Positions 46,583 through 55,079 of a DNA stretch of 64,000 nt are shown here, piece by piece. Position numbers and translations under genes: made by a program. Every line of letters starts with the position of its first letter. The first letter of the stretch is position 1. This DNA comes from Lujinxingia litoralis (lineage in GTDB: Bacteria; Myxococcota_A; Bradymonadia; Bradymonadales; Bradymonadaceae). Under the pieces are notes generated by a model. The model ran no database searches, had not been told where the DNA came from, and saw only the letters and a list, made by a program, of their open reading frames with translations. The stretch is from assembly GCF_003260125.1 (NCBI RefSeq), contig NZ_QHKO01000001.1, positions 762,914-826,913 on the forward strand, in the 5' to 3' direction.

Positions 46583-47869
46583 ATGGGTGACGTTATGACC
46601 AGCAATGTGGGTGCGCAGTCGCGGGGGACCTTCCTGGTCGTAGACGACGAGCCGGATATCCTCGACGCCATCGCGCGCCTCTTTCGCAAAGAATACCACG
46701 TGCTCACCGCCCAGTCGGTCGACGAGGCGATGGAACTCATCGCTGAACACGACGTGCAGGTGGTGATGACCGACCAGCGCATGCCGCGGATGTCGGGCAT
46801 TGAGTTTCTGGCCGAGCTGCGTCAGGAGCACCCCCATATTGTGCGGGTGCTCTTTACGGGCTACTCGAACATCGCCGACGTGATCGACGCGATCAACGAG
46901 GGCCACGTCTACCGCTACATCTCCAAGCCCTGGAAGCCGGTGGAGCTGCGCCTCTTTGTGGCGCAGGCCTTTGATTACTACCGCGCTCAGCGCGAGCGCC
47001 GTGAGCTCCTCAAACAGCTTCGCGAGGCCAACGACCAACTCGAGCACCAGAACGCCCTGTTGAGCGACGCCAACGAAGAGCTCAAGATGCTCGACCGCGT
47101 CAAAAATGTGTTCATGGAGGTGGTCAGCCACGAGCTCAACACGCCGATCGCGATCGTGTTTGGCTACACCTTCTTGCTGCGCAAGGAGCTGGGTGACGAA
47201 CTCAGCGCGGTGGCCGCCAAAGCCCTCAGCGGCATCGACTCCAGCGCGGTGCGCCTGAAGAACATCTCCAACCGCATCTTCAAGATGCTCAATGACGAGA
47301 ACTCCGGCGCCACGCTGGATCTGGAGTGGGTCGACATGCGCAAGTTTGTGGCCTCGCTCCAGGACCAGCTCGACCCCTTCTTACAAAAGCGCAATCAACG
47401 CCTGGAAACTCAGGTTGCCCCGGAGGCCCATCGCATCCTCGCCGACGAGGAGAAGCTCAACGACATGTGCCTCAACCTCTTGATGAACGCCATCAAGTTC
47501 TCCTACGACGACCAGACCATCACGCTAAGCATTGGCCCCTCCGACGATCCGGAGGTCCTGGAGCTGACGGTTCGCGATAGCGGCGTGGGCATCTCGGATG
47601 AGGATGTCGCGCAGATCTTCGACGTGTTTTTCAGCACGTTTAACACCGGGCACCACTCCTCGGGCCAGTTCGAGTTTAACAAACGGGGCATCGGCCTGGG
47701 GTTGGCGGTCGCCAAACGTTTTGCGGAGATGCACGGGGGCTACATCAACGTCGACAGCGAAGAGGGGCGCGGCTCGCTCTTTACGGTGCATCTGCCGGTT
47801 CATCCCGAGCAGCAGTCGCTCCGTGACAGCGCGCAATCCTCATCGTCGGCTCAGCACGCCCCGCACTGA
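46583..47869 (+). CDS. Receiver-first sensor histidine kinase
   Basis: The 428-residue soluble protein has an N-terminal receiver domain (about 15-130, acidic pair VVDDEPD and phosphoacceptor Asp64 in VMTDQRMPRMSG, Lys in SKPWKP). A coiled coil follows (about 138-172), then the phosphoacceptor helix with His183 in VSHELNTPI and an HATPase domain. The latter has N302 in NLLMNAIKFS, DSGVGI and RGIGLGLAVAKRF. It lacks sensor and membrane domains, so its input likely arrives as phosphoryl transfer to the receiver. This arrangement is frequent in myxobacterial networks. No response regulator lies adjacent. The start may be 46583 or the ATG at 46595. Confidence 0.9.
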   Translation: MGDVMTSNVGAQSRGTFLVVDDEPDILDAIARLFRKEYHVLTAQSVDEAMELIAEHDVQVVMTDQRMPRMSGIEFLAELRQEHPHIVRVLFTGYSNIADVIDAINEGHVYRYISKPWKPVELRLFVAQAFDYYRAQRERRELLKQLREANDQLEHQNALLSDANEELKMLDRVKNVFMEVVSHELNTPIAIVFGYTFLLRKELGDELSAVAAKALSGIDSSAVRLKNISNRIFKMLNDENSGATLDLEWVDMRKFVASLQDQLDPFLQKRNQRLETQVAPEAHRILADEEKLNDMCLNLLMNAIKFSYDDQTITLSIGPSDDPEVLELTVRDSGVGISDEDVAQIFDVFFSTFNTGHHSSGQFEFNKRGIGLGLAVAKRFAEMHGGYINVDSEEGRGSLFTVHLPVHPEQQSLRDSAQSSSSAQHAPH

Positions 47870-47875
47870 GGCCGC

Positions 47876-48718
47876 TCAGAGCAGAGCGATACGCTCCTGG
47901 AGAAGCGCGCGGCGCGGATGCCCCGTCTCCAGCGCCGCCAGCGCGACCTGCGCCTGCTCGCGGTCGCCGACAACCCACCACAACCAGGCGGCATCGGCCG
48001 GATCAACACCGGCGCTGCGGTGCCAACGCCGAAGCACCGCGCTCACGCAGGCTTCGCGGGCTTTCATCGGGTCAAATCTCCGGGGGCGTGGTCCGGCCAC
48101 AATCATCCACTCCCCGGCCAGCACCGGCGAGGCCCGCACGTCGCTCAGACCGAGTTCGTCGGCGATCTGCATGATTTCGTGCTCGAAGCAGCCCATCAGC
48201 GCCGGCTCCAGGGCGCGGTGAGGGTTAGCGTTGAGCGCGGCCTGGTCGAGCACGAAGAGGACCGTGCCCTGCGCCCCAAGGCTGAAGACGCGGCGCAGAT
48301 GGTCAAGCGCACGCCGGGCGCGCTGCGCCTCGCTGGCGCCCTGCCCGTCGACGAGCGCCCCGATGGCCACGCTCAGCTCAAAGGGGCCGGCCCGATCGAC
48401 GCGTTCATCAAAAAGATCGCATTCCAGCAGGACGTGAGAGCCCTCAAGCCCGGCGAGCGTGCCACGGGCCTGGGCGGCAAGCTCGGGGTGCCGCTCCACC
48501 CCCAGGTAGGCGGGGCGCTCCGCCTTGGGAAGGTAGGCGGCCAGGGCCGCCGGGCCGCAGCCCAGATCGATAAGGCGATCGGCCGAGGTCGGTCGGAGCG
48601 CCGCGCAGGTCAGCTCAAAGCGCAGCCATTGCTCCAGGCGATGACGCCAGCCGGAGCGCTGCGCGGGCTCCAGGGCCCCGGCCAGCTCATCGTAATAATC
48701 CGAGTTCATCGCGGTCAC
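47876..48718 (-). CDS. SAM-dependent methyltransferase-like protein coupled to the kinase gene
   Basis: The 280-residue protein has a class I methyltransferase core. Motif I is RLIDLGCGPAALAAYLP (about 48-64), followed by AYLGVERHPELAAQA with an acidic ribose-binding Glu, then LLECDLFDE. A less clear C-terminal third is rich in Ala/Trp/Arg. Substrate unknown. The start is GTG overlapping the kinase stop (GTGA), so translation is coupled to the PknK-like kinase. It ends 6 nt from the convergent histidine kinase gene. Confidence 0.78.
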   Translation of the reverse strand: MTAMNSDYYDELAGALEPAQRSGWRHRLEQWLRFELTCAALRPTSADRLIDLGCGPAALAAYLPKAERPAYLGVERHPELAAQARGTLAGLEGSHVLLECDLFDERVDRAGPFELSVAIGALVDGQGASEAQRARRALDHLRRVFSLGAQGTVLFVLDQAALNANPHRALEPALMGCFEHEIMQIADELGLSDVRASPVLAGEWMIVAGPRPRRFDPMKAREACVSAVLRRWHRSAGVDPADAAWLWWVVGDREQAQVALAALETGHPRRALLQERIALL

Positions 48719-51700
48719 GACCTATCGCTCGCCAGGCTGGCATCTACAACCTCGCCAGCAGCCCCTCGCGCTCGGAGCTGCACCACAAGGTCATTGAGGG
48801 CCTCCAGAACCCGGGGCAACTCCTGCACACTGGCATAGCGCGCGGCGTCTTCCAGAAAGTCATCGACCCCGAAGGCCCTGAGCGCCGTCTCATGAACCAT
48901 CGCGTCTTTGCGTTTCAGTGTTACCAGCACCTCGTCCCAGCGCCCCAGTCGGGCGTAGGCCGCCAGACGCAGCGCCAGAAGTTGAGCGTGGGGCGCAGCC
49001 TGGCCGGCGCGCATAAATGCCTCGTCGAGCCGCGCCCCCAGGCGCAGCGCCTCCTCGGCATCCCCCCGATGGTACGCGATCATCGCCAGGTTCAAACGCA
49101 CGCCATACTGCTCGTAGGAGTCCAGCGCCTTATAGAGGCGCAGCGCCTCTTCAGCCCGCTCCCTGGCCAGCTCCCACTGGCCCTGCAGTCGACTGCGTTC
49201 GGCGAGGTCATTGAGGCAGTCGGCCACCCCGCTGACGTTGCCGATGCTCTCAAAGAGGCGCAGCGCCTGGAGGGTTGCCTGGCTGGAAGCTGTGATATCG
49301 CCGGCCTGTCGCGCCACGTCGCCCAGCGCGTTGAGAGCACGGGCCTGACCATAGGCGTCGCCCAGCCGGGCGTATGCACGCCGGGCGCGCTCCAGACGCT
49401 TGTGGGCCGCGTCCAGATCCCCGGCGAGTTCGGCGACTCGGCCGCCCTCCAACTCCACGCGGGCCAACGCCGCGGAGGCCTCGCGCCCCTTGAACACATC
49501 GCGAGCCTCTTTGAGCAACGCCTGCGCGCGCTCCAGCTCCCCGGCGTGACGTGCAGCGACGCCGGCCCAGATGGCGGCTTCGGCGGCCTCCACCACATAG
49601 CCACGTTGAGCCGCCTGACCTCGGACGGTCTCGGCCAGCGTACGGCAGGCCGCAAAGTCAGCGCGCGCCGCCGCCAACCAGGCGCGGTCCACCAGCGAGG
49701 TGAGCGCGGCGCGCTCGGCCGCGCGCTCAGCCACCTCTTCGGAGAGACTCTCGCGCCAGGAGATCAGCTCTTCGGCATGAACATAGTCGCTGCCTTGAAT
49801 CGCCTGCGCCACAGCCCCCCGCAGCGGCGCCAGCGCCAGATCTGCCCGGCCGCCCTCGTGGCAGTGCCAGGCCACCCGCTCGGCGACTCCGGGCGCGTCC
49901 AGCGCGTAGCGCTGCCCTAAGACCCCGGCGGCGGCCAGGTTCAACCGCATCCAGCGGCCACCGTCTCGTGCGGAACGCTCCAGACTCTCCTGCAGCAGTC
50001 CATGGACAAAGCTCCAGCCCTGCGCGCGCGCGCGGGCCAACCCGGCGTCGATCAAGCGAGGCACCAGCGCGTCCACCGGCGGCAGCCCCAGGTGCTCGCT
50101 GAGCGCACGGAGTTCATCGGCATCGACGATCACGCCGAGCGTCGCCGCCGCCTCCAGCTGTTCCAGCGTCGGCCCCTCGCCCACCGCCGCGAACCCGCGC
50201 ACGCGCTCGTCCCAGAGGGCGTGAACATCGTCGGGAATGGTCACATCGGCTCCCGGACGCAGCACAAAGCCCTGCCGCCCCATCACCAGCTTACCTTGCG
50301 AGACCCAATCCTCGACCAACTGCACCGCGAAGAGGGGCACGCCATCGACACGTTGAAGAACGTGGCGCGCTAAGTCCTCATCCAGGTGCAGCAGCTCTCG
50401 CACCAGGGCCTCAGCATCCGCGTCCTCCAACGCCTGAAGCTCCAGACGCCGCAACCCCTGGGCCTCCAACTCCCGAAGTCGGATGCGCTCCACCCGACGT
50501 TGGGCCAACGCCTCACTGCGCACGGTCATCACCACCAGAATCGGCGCGGGCTCCCGCGCCTGCGCCTCGGCGATGTAATGAGCCAGCGCCAAAGCCTCCT
50601 GGCCCCAGGCCACATCATCGAGCCACAGCAACACCGGACGCGTTCGCGCCAGGTGCTTGAGATACACGTAGATGGTGGAGAGGCGATCGTGCTGTGTGGC
50701 AACACGCACCGAGGGCACGTCGCGGCCCTCGGTCTGACGCGTGGCCACCAGCTGTGCGAGCCCGCGCAACAGGTAGGGATCATCCACGCCGAGGGGCGCA
50801 CAGATACGCTCCAGTCGGGAGAGCGCATCGTCGAGCGAGAGGTGCACGCACCCCAGATGGCGCGAGAGCATCGGCGCGATACCGTCGCGTGGTCCCATTA
50901 CCGGATGATGCCAGGCCTCCAGCGCGATGGCCGCGCCCACCTCTTCGGCGCGCTCCACCAGCCAGCGGGCCAGCTCCGACTTACCGGTGCCCGCGCCGCC
51001 GGCGATCAACGCCTGACGGGCGCTTCCGGAACTGTGCACCTCGTGCAGGAGTCGCCAGAGTTTGTCACGCTCCTCCTCCCGATCCACCAGTGGAATCGCC
51101 CGCAGACCAAAGAGCCCCAGGCTGATCCCCAGCAAGTCGTTGGACAATCCCCGCTCCTGCGAGCGCCGCCAACTCAAAGGCAGCGGCGGTCCCGCGGGCA
51201 CCTCCTTCGAAACGTCATTCGGCGCGCCAAGTTGTTCCTCCCACTCCCCAATCTCCAGACGGGCCGAAGGAGATCGCAAGGTAGCCCCGGCCTGCAACTG
51301 CGAGAGAATCAGCGTCGTAGACGCCTCGCGCGGCGTCACCTGCGCCGATGCCTCTCCTCTCCCGGAACTTGCCAGAGGTTCAAAGAGCGGTCCGCGGGGC
51401 GCTCCCTCGCCGGGAAGGCAGAGTTTTGAGAGTTCCCAGGCCGCATCCGCCGCGCGCTGAAAGCGATCGCAGGTGCGTTTGGCCAGCATCTTCTCCAGCC
51501 ACATCTGGAGCCCCTCAGGCACTGCAAACCGCGGCGAAATCGCGGGAACCGGAGCCTTAAGATGTCGGGCGGCGATTTTCCAGGGAGTATCGCCCTCAAA
51601 GGGCCAGTGCCCGCACACCAGCTCAAACGCCATACACCCCAGCCCGTAGAGGTCGGTCCACGGCCCATAGTCACGCCAGAAGCCCCGCAACTGCTCGGGA

Positions 51701-52272
51701 GCCATGTACTGAGGCGTGCCCCATACCTTGCCTACCTTGCCCTTCTCATCGAAGCGCGTGTCAACGTGAACCAGGCCAAAATCGGTGAGCTTGAGTGCCC
51801 AGGATGCACCACAGCCCACCAGCACATTCTCGGGCTTGAGATCGCGATGGATCAATCCCCGGGCATGCGCATGGGAGAGCGCATCGAGCATGCGCAGCAG
51901 CACGGCTTTGGTCTCCACCCACGCCAGGCGGTTTACGTGGTCGATCAACGCCCCACCCCGGGCGTACTCCATGACCAGGTAGGGGCACCCGGCCTGAAGC
52001 TGGTCGCCAGATTGACGGGCCGTCGACGCAGAAATCGTCCCGTAATCGAGCAGGGTCACGATGTTGGGGTGGTCCAGCGCCGCGACCGCACGCAACTCCG
52101 CTTCAAAGGTCTGACGATACTCGGGATTCGCGCTCACTTCGGGATGGAGCACCTTCACCGCAACATCGATCTGCGACGCCCGATGACGCCCCGCCCAGAC
52201 CTGCCCCATCCCCCCCTGACCAATCGGCGCCACCAGCTCGAACTCACCGCAGACGATCCTGGACACCTCCAC
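48715..52272 (-). CDS. PknK-like Ser/Thr kinase with AAA ATPase and TPR domains
   Basis: The 1185-residue protein begins with a kinase domain (about 1-285): glycine loop GQGGMGQVW, VAVKVL lysine, catalytic IHRDLKPENVL, DFGLVH and YMAPEQL. All key residues are present. An AAA/STAND-type ATPase follows with P-loop GGAGTGKSE near residue 425, LLWLDDVAWG as Walker B and a winged-helix-like stretch. TPR-like repeats run from about 880 to the end (ARALNALGDVARQAGDI, ERAEEALRLYKALDSYEQYG). No transmembrane helix. The start is GTG at 52272 or, with better GGAGG spacing, GTG at 52266. It follows der by 21 nt and is coupled to a methyltransferase. Confidence 0.92.
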   Translation of the reverse strand: MEVSRIVCGEFELVAPIGQGGMGQVWAGRHRASQIDVAVKVLHPEVSANPEYRQTFEAELRAVAALDHPNIVTLLDYGTISASTARQSGDQLQAGCPYLVMEYARGGALIDHVNRLAWVETKAVLLRMLDALSHAHARGLIHRDLKPENVLVGCGASWALKLTDFGLVHVDTRFDEKGKVGKVWGTPQYMAPEQLRGFWRDYGPWTDLYGLGCMAFELVCGHWPFEGDTPWKIAARHLKAPVPAISPRFAVPEGLQMWLEKMLAKRTCDRFQRAADAAWELSKLCLPGEGAPRGPLFEPLASSGRGEASAQVTPREASTTLILSQLQAGATLRSPSARLEIGEWEEQLGAPNDVSKEVPAGPPLPLSWRRSQERGLSNDLLGISLGLFGLRAIPLVDREEERDKLWRLLHEVHSSGSARQALIAGGAGTGKSELARWLVERAEEVGAAIALEAWHHPVMGPRDGIAPMLSRHLGCVHLSLDDALSRLERICAPLGVDDPYLLRGLAQLVATRQTEGRDVPSVRVATQHDRLSTIYVYLKHLARTRPVLLWLDDVAWGQEALALAHYIAEAQAREPAPILVVMTVRSEALAQRRVERIRLRELEAQGLRRLELQALEDADAEALVRELLHLDEDLARHVLQRVDGVPLFAVQLVEDWVSQGKLVMGRQGFVLRPGADVTIPDDVHALWDERVRGFAAVGEGPTLEQLEAAATLGVIVDADELRALSEHLGLPPVDALVPRLIDAGLARARAQGWSFVHGLLQESLERSARDGGRWMRLNLAAAGVLGQRYALDAPGVAERVAWHCHEGGRADLALAPLRGAVAQAIQGSDYVHAEELISWRESLSEEVAERAAERAALTSLVDRAWLAAARADFAACRTLAETVRGQAAQRGYVVEAAEAAIWAGVAARHAGELERAQALLKEARDVFKGREASAALARVELEGGRVAELAGDLDAAHKRLERARRAYARLGDAYGQARALNALGDVARQAGDITASSQATLQALRLFESIGNVSGVADCLNDLAERSRLQGQWELARERAEEALRLYKALDSYEQYGVRLNLAMIAYHRGDAEEALRLGARLDEAFMRAGQAAPHAQLLALRLAAYARLGRWDEVLVTLKRKDAMVHETALRAFGVDDFLEDAARYASVQELPRVLEALNDLVVQLRARGAAGEVVDASLASDRS

Positions 52273-52293
52273 ACCTCCAGCGATAGCGCTGAC

Positions 52294-53616
52294 TTACTCT
52301 CGTTCGCGCTGCTTGCGCTGGCGCATCAAGGTTCGCAGCGGCACGCCTTCAAACGTGTAGGCCTCGCGCAGCTGATTCTCCAGATACTTGCGATACGAGG
52401 GCGCCACGGCATCGGTGTGGTTGACCGAAAACATAAAGGTCGGCGGTCGCGTGGCCACCTGAGAGATGTACAGAAACTTTGCACGGCGGTTGCCATGCAT
52501 CGGCGGCGAGTGCCGCGCCAGCGCCCCTTCCAAAAAGCGATTCAACTCCGCGGTCTGAATCCGGCGAGTGTACTGCTCAAAGACCTGGTCGACCGCACCG
52601 AGGATGCGATGCACGCGCTGACCGGTCTTCGCCGACACAAAGATGACCGGGGCGTAGTCCACAAACTGAAGCTCTTTGCGCAGGGTTTTGATGTACTCGC
52701 CGGCCGTATCGGTGTTCTTTTCAACCAGGTCCCACTTGTTGACCAGGATCACACAACCGCGCCCGCGGTTCTGCACCACCGAGGCGATCTTCTTATCCTG
52801 GGTGGAAATGGGCTGGGTGGCATCAAGCACCATCAACGCCACGTCGGCACGGTCGATGCTCCGGATGGCCTGCACTACCGAGAACTCCTCCAGACGCTGG
52901 CTGATCGAGCGCTTGCGCCGCAGTCCGGCGGTATCAATCACCAGATACTCTTTGCCATCCACGCGCACCATGGTGTCGATGGCGTCGCGGGTGGTTCCAG
53001 CCACGTCGCTGGTGAGCAAGCGTTCTTCGCCCAGCAGCGCGTTGATGGTGCTGGACTTGCCGGCGTTGGGCTTCCCCACCACCGCGATGCGCGCAAAGGG
53101 CTCGTCTTTGAGCACCTCCCCCTTGGGCGCGTCTTCCATCACGTCGTCCATCAAGGGGTCGAGCCCAATGCCGTGCTCGGCACTCAGCGGATAGAGCGGC
53201 ACACCGAGCTGGTAGAAGTCAACCAGATACTGCTCCTGCCCGCTCCAGGTATCGATCTTATTAACTGCCAGATACACCGGCTTATCGGTGGTCCGCAGAA
53301 GCTCAAAGATCTCCTGATCGGCGCCGGCCAGCCCGGCGCGACCGTCGACCACAAAGATAATGGCGTCGGCCTCATCCACGGCCAGCTGCGCCTGGTGGCG
53401 CATCTGCATCAGCATCGGATCTTCGTCCCGGGGCACAAACCCGCCGGTATCGACCACGGTGAAGGGTCGACCAAACCAGTCCCCATCGCCGTACTGACGG
53501 TCGCGGGTCACCCCCTCAAAGTCGTGCACGATCGCGGTCTGCGACTCGATCAGGCGGTTAAACAGGCGGCTCTTCCCCACGTTGGGGCGGCCGACAATCG
53601 CGATCATAAAGGCCAT
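52294..53616 (-). CDS. der: Ribosome-associated GTPase Der (EngA)
   Basis: Der assists 50S ribosome assembly. The 440-residue protein has two tandem G domains: GRPNVGKSR with DTGGF and NKID, then GKPNAGKSS with DTAGLRRK and NKWD. A C-terminal KH-like domain follows (about 350-440, ending LMRQRKQRERE). The first P-loop has Arg after GKS where Thr is usual, outside the core contacts. ATG at 53616 is used; ATG at 53607 is also possible. It lies 75 nt after era and 21 nt before the kinase. Confidence 0.96.
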   Translation of the reverse strand: MAFMIAIVGRPNVGKSRLFNRLIESQTAIVHDFEGVTRDRQYGDGDWFGRPFTVVDTGGFVPRDEDPMLMQMRHQAQLAVDEADAIIFVVDGRAGLAGADQEIFELLRTTDKPVYLAVNKIDTWSGQEQYLVDFYQLGVPLYPLSAEHGIGLDPLMDDVMEDAPKGEVLKDEPFARIAVVGKPNAGKSSTINALLGEERLLTSDVAGTTRDAIDTMVRVDGKEYLVIDTAGLRRKRSISQRLEEFSVVQAIRSIDRADVALMVLDATQPISTQDKKIASVVQNRGRGCVILVNKWDLVEKNTDTAGEYIKTLRKELQFVDYAPVIFVSAKTGQRVHRILGAVDQVFEQYTRRIQTAELNRFLEGALARHSPPMHGNRRAKFLYISQVATRPPTFMFSVNHTDAVAPSYRKYLENQLREAYTFEGVPLRTLMRQRKQRERE

Positions 53617-53690
53617 GGCGTCTTCATCACTTGCTTGGTGCGGCCGCGCATACGCCCGGCCCTGTTAAACTGCATGCTAAAACGAACCAC

Positions 53691-54635
53691 TTACTCGTAG
53701 CCAAAGCGGTGCAGGTGGCGCGACTTCTCGCTCCACTGCGGCTCCACGCGAACGAAGGTCTCCAGAAAGACCTGACGTCCGAAGAATCGCTCCAGCTCCG
53801 CGCGCGCGCTCTGCCCGATGGCCTTGATACGCTGGCCACCCTGCCCGATGACGATGCCTTTCTGGCTGTCGCGCTCAACGTGAATAACAGCGGAAATCTC
53901 CAGAAGGTCGCGCTTCTCATCCTCATTAAAGTGCTCAACCTCCACCGCCACGCTGTAGGGGATCTCCTTGCGGGTCTGGAGCATCACCTGTTCGCGTACG
54001 AACTCCGCGGCCAGAAAGCGCTCGGCCTGGTCGGTGAGCATGTCCTCCGGGAAGAGCAATCCCTGGTGAGGAAGATGCTCCAGGACCACATCCACAAAGG
54101 TATCGATCTGCTCGCCGGTAAGCGCGCTCAGCGGAATCACCCCGGCGTACTCGGTGCGCTCGCTCAGCGCATCGATCATGGGCAGCAACAGATTTTTATC
54201 CTTGAGCTGATCGATCTTGTTGAGCACCAGCAACGCGGGCACCTCTGCCTGGGAGAGACGCTCAATCACGTAGCGCTCCTCCGGCGGCAAGCCCGACGCC
54301 CCGGTCCGACGCTGCCAGGCAGCCAGCGCGGCCACATCGACCATATGGCAGACCACGTCAACCTCGCGCAGGCTCTGCAGCGCGACCTCATTCATCACCC
54401 GGTTGAGGCGTTTGGGCCCCTGGTGAATCCCCGGGGTGTCGACAAAGCAGAGCTGGCCCTTCCCACTGAGGGTCTGCACCCCTAAGATGCGATTTCGCGT
54501 CGTCTGCGGTTTGGAGGTGGCAATGGCCACCTTCACCCCGAGCACGGCGTTCATCAGCGTGGACTTGCCCACGTTGGGCTGGCCGATCAGGGCCACAAAG
54601 CCCGCGGGTAAATCGATGGGTGTGGAGTCGGACAT
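53691..54635 (-). CDS. era: GTPase Era
   Basis: Era binds 16S rRNA and supports 30S maturation. The 314-residue protein has P-loop GQPNVGKST, switch KPQTTRNR, VDTPGIHQGP, NKID and the C-terminal KH domain with VERDSQKGIVIGQGGQRIKAIG. The start at 54635 (MSDSTPIDLPAGFVALIG) is chosen because N-terminal length then matches the family and GGAAG lies 4 nt upstream. Its start codon overlaps, on the opposite strand, the start codon of the lipoprotein gene (CATG at 54633-54636). Its promoter must therefore lie inside that gene. Confidence 0.95.
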   Translation of the reverse strand: MSDSTPIDLPAGFVALIGQPNVGKSTLMNAVLGVKVAIATSKPQTTRNRILGVQTLSGKGQLCFVDTPGIHQGPKRLNRVMNEVALQSLREVDVVCHMVDVAALAAWQRRTGASGLPPEERYVIERLSQAEVPALLVLNKIDQLKDKNLLLPMIDALSERTEYAGVIPLSALTGEQIDTFVDVVLEHLPHQGLLFPEDMLTDQAERFLAAEFVREQVMLQTRKEIPYSVAVEVEHFNEDEKRDLLEISAVIHVERDSQKGIVIGQGGQRIKAIGQSARAELERFFGRQVFLETFVRVEPQWSEKSRHLHRFGYE

Positions 54636-54644
54636 GAATCTTCC
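54624..54644. promoter_or_regulatory. Back-to-back ribosome binding sites and overlapping start codons
   Basis: GGAG at 54624-54627 serves the plus-strand ATG 54634 with 6-nt spacing and lies inside era. GGAAG, complement of 54640-54644, serves the minus-strand ATG 54635-54633 with 4-nt spacing and lies inside the lipoprotein gene. The two start codons share 2 bp within CATG. Confidence 0.6.
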
Positions 54645-55023
54645 ATGGACAGCGCGCACGGGGCGCGCGGGGTTGGTCGCACTACTGATCGCCACAATGC
54701 TGGCTCTGGGGGCCTGCAAAGACCCCGAAGCCACCGAGACCGAACTCTTTGAGGCGGCCGAAGTCCATTATCGTGACGGAAACTATGGCGAGGCGCTCTC
54801 GGGCTATCAAGGCTTCCTGAAGCGCTACCCGACCAGCCCGCTGGCGCCGACGGTGGAAATGCGACTACGTAACATCCACCGCGAAGTAGGCTCAGTGATG
54901 GAGCGCCAGGGCTCGCCAAGCCCCGTCTATCACGGTTCGCGCGGCGATCAAAGCAGCGCCGGGCCGGTGCTCGACGTCTCCGCGCCCCCGACGCCTGCCG
55001 ACACCAGCTCCGACGCCCCCTGA
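54634..55023 (+). CDS. Small TPR-like lipoprotein divergent from era
   Basis: The 129-residue protein has a lipoprotein signal, TARTGRAGLVALLIATMLALGAC, abbreviated here by its ends (basic TARTGR, box ALGAC), with lipidated Cys near residue 29. A single TPR-like pair follows: EAAEVHYRDGNYGEALSGYQ, FLKRYPTSPLAPTVEMRL. This resembles the N-terminal repeat of BamD-type lipoproteins but is too short to be BamD. A Ser/Pro-rich tail ends it. ATG 54634 has GGAG at 6 nt; upstream in-frame codons read through era and are unlikely. It precedes the ABC permease by 56 nt. Function unknown, probably envelope. Confidence 0.68.
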   Translation: MNLPWTARTGRAGLVALLIATMLALGACKDPEATETELFEAAEVHYRDGNYGEALSGYQGFLKRYPTSPLAPTVEMRLRNIHREVGSVMERQGSPSPVYHGSRGDQSSAGPVLDVSAPPTPADTSSDAP

Positions 55024-55079
55024 AAGCCCTCGCTACGCCGATCACTCTTCTCGCTTCTCAACTCTCGGGTCGCCTCATC

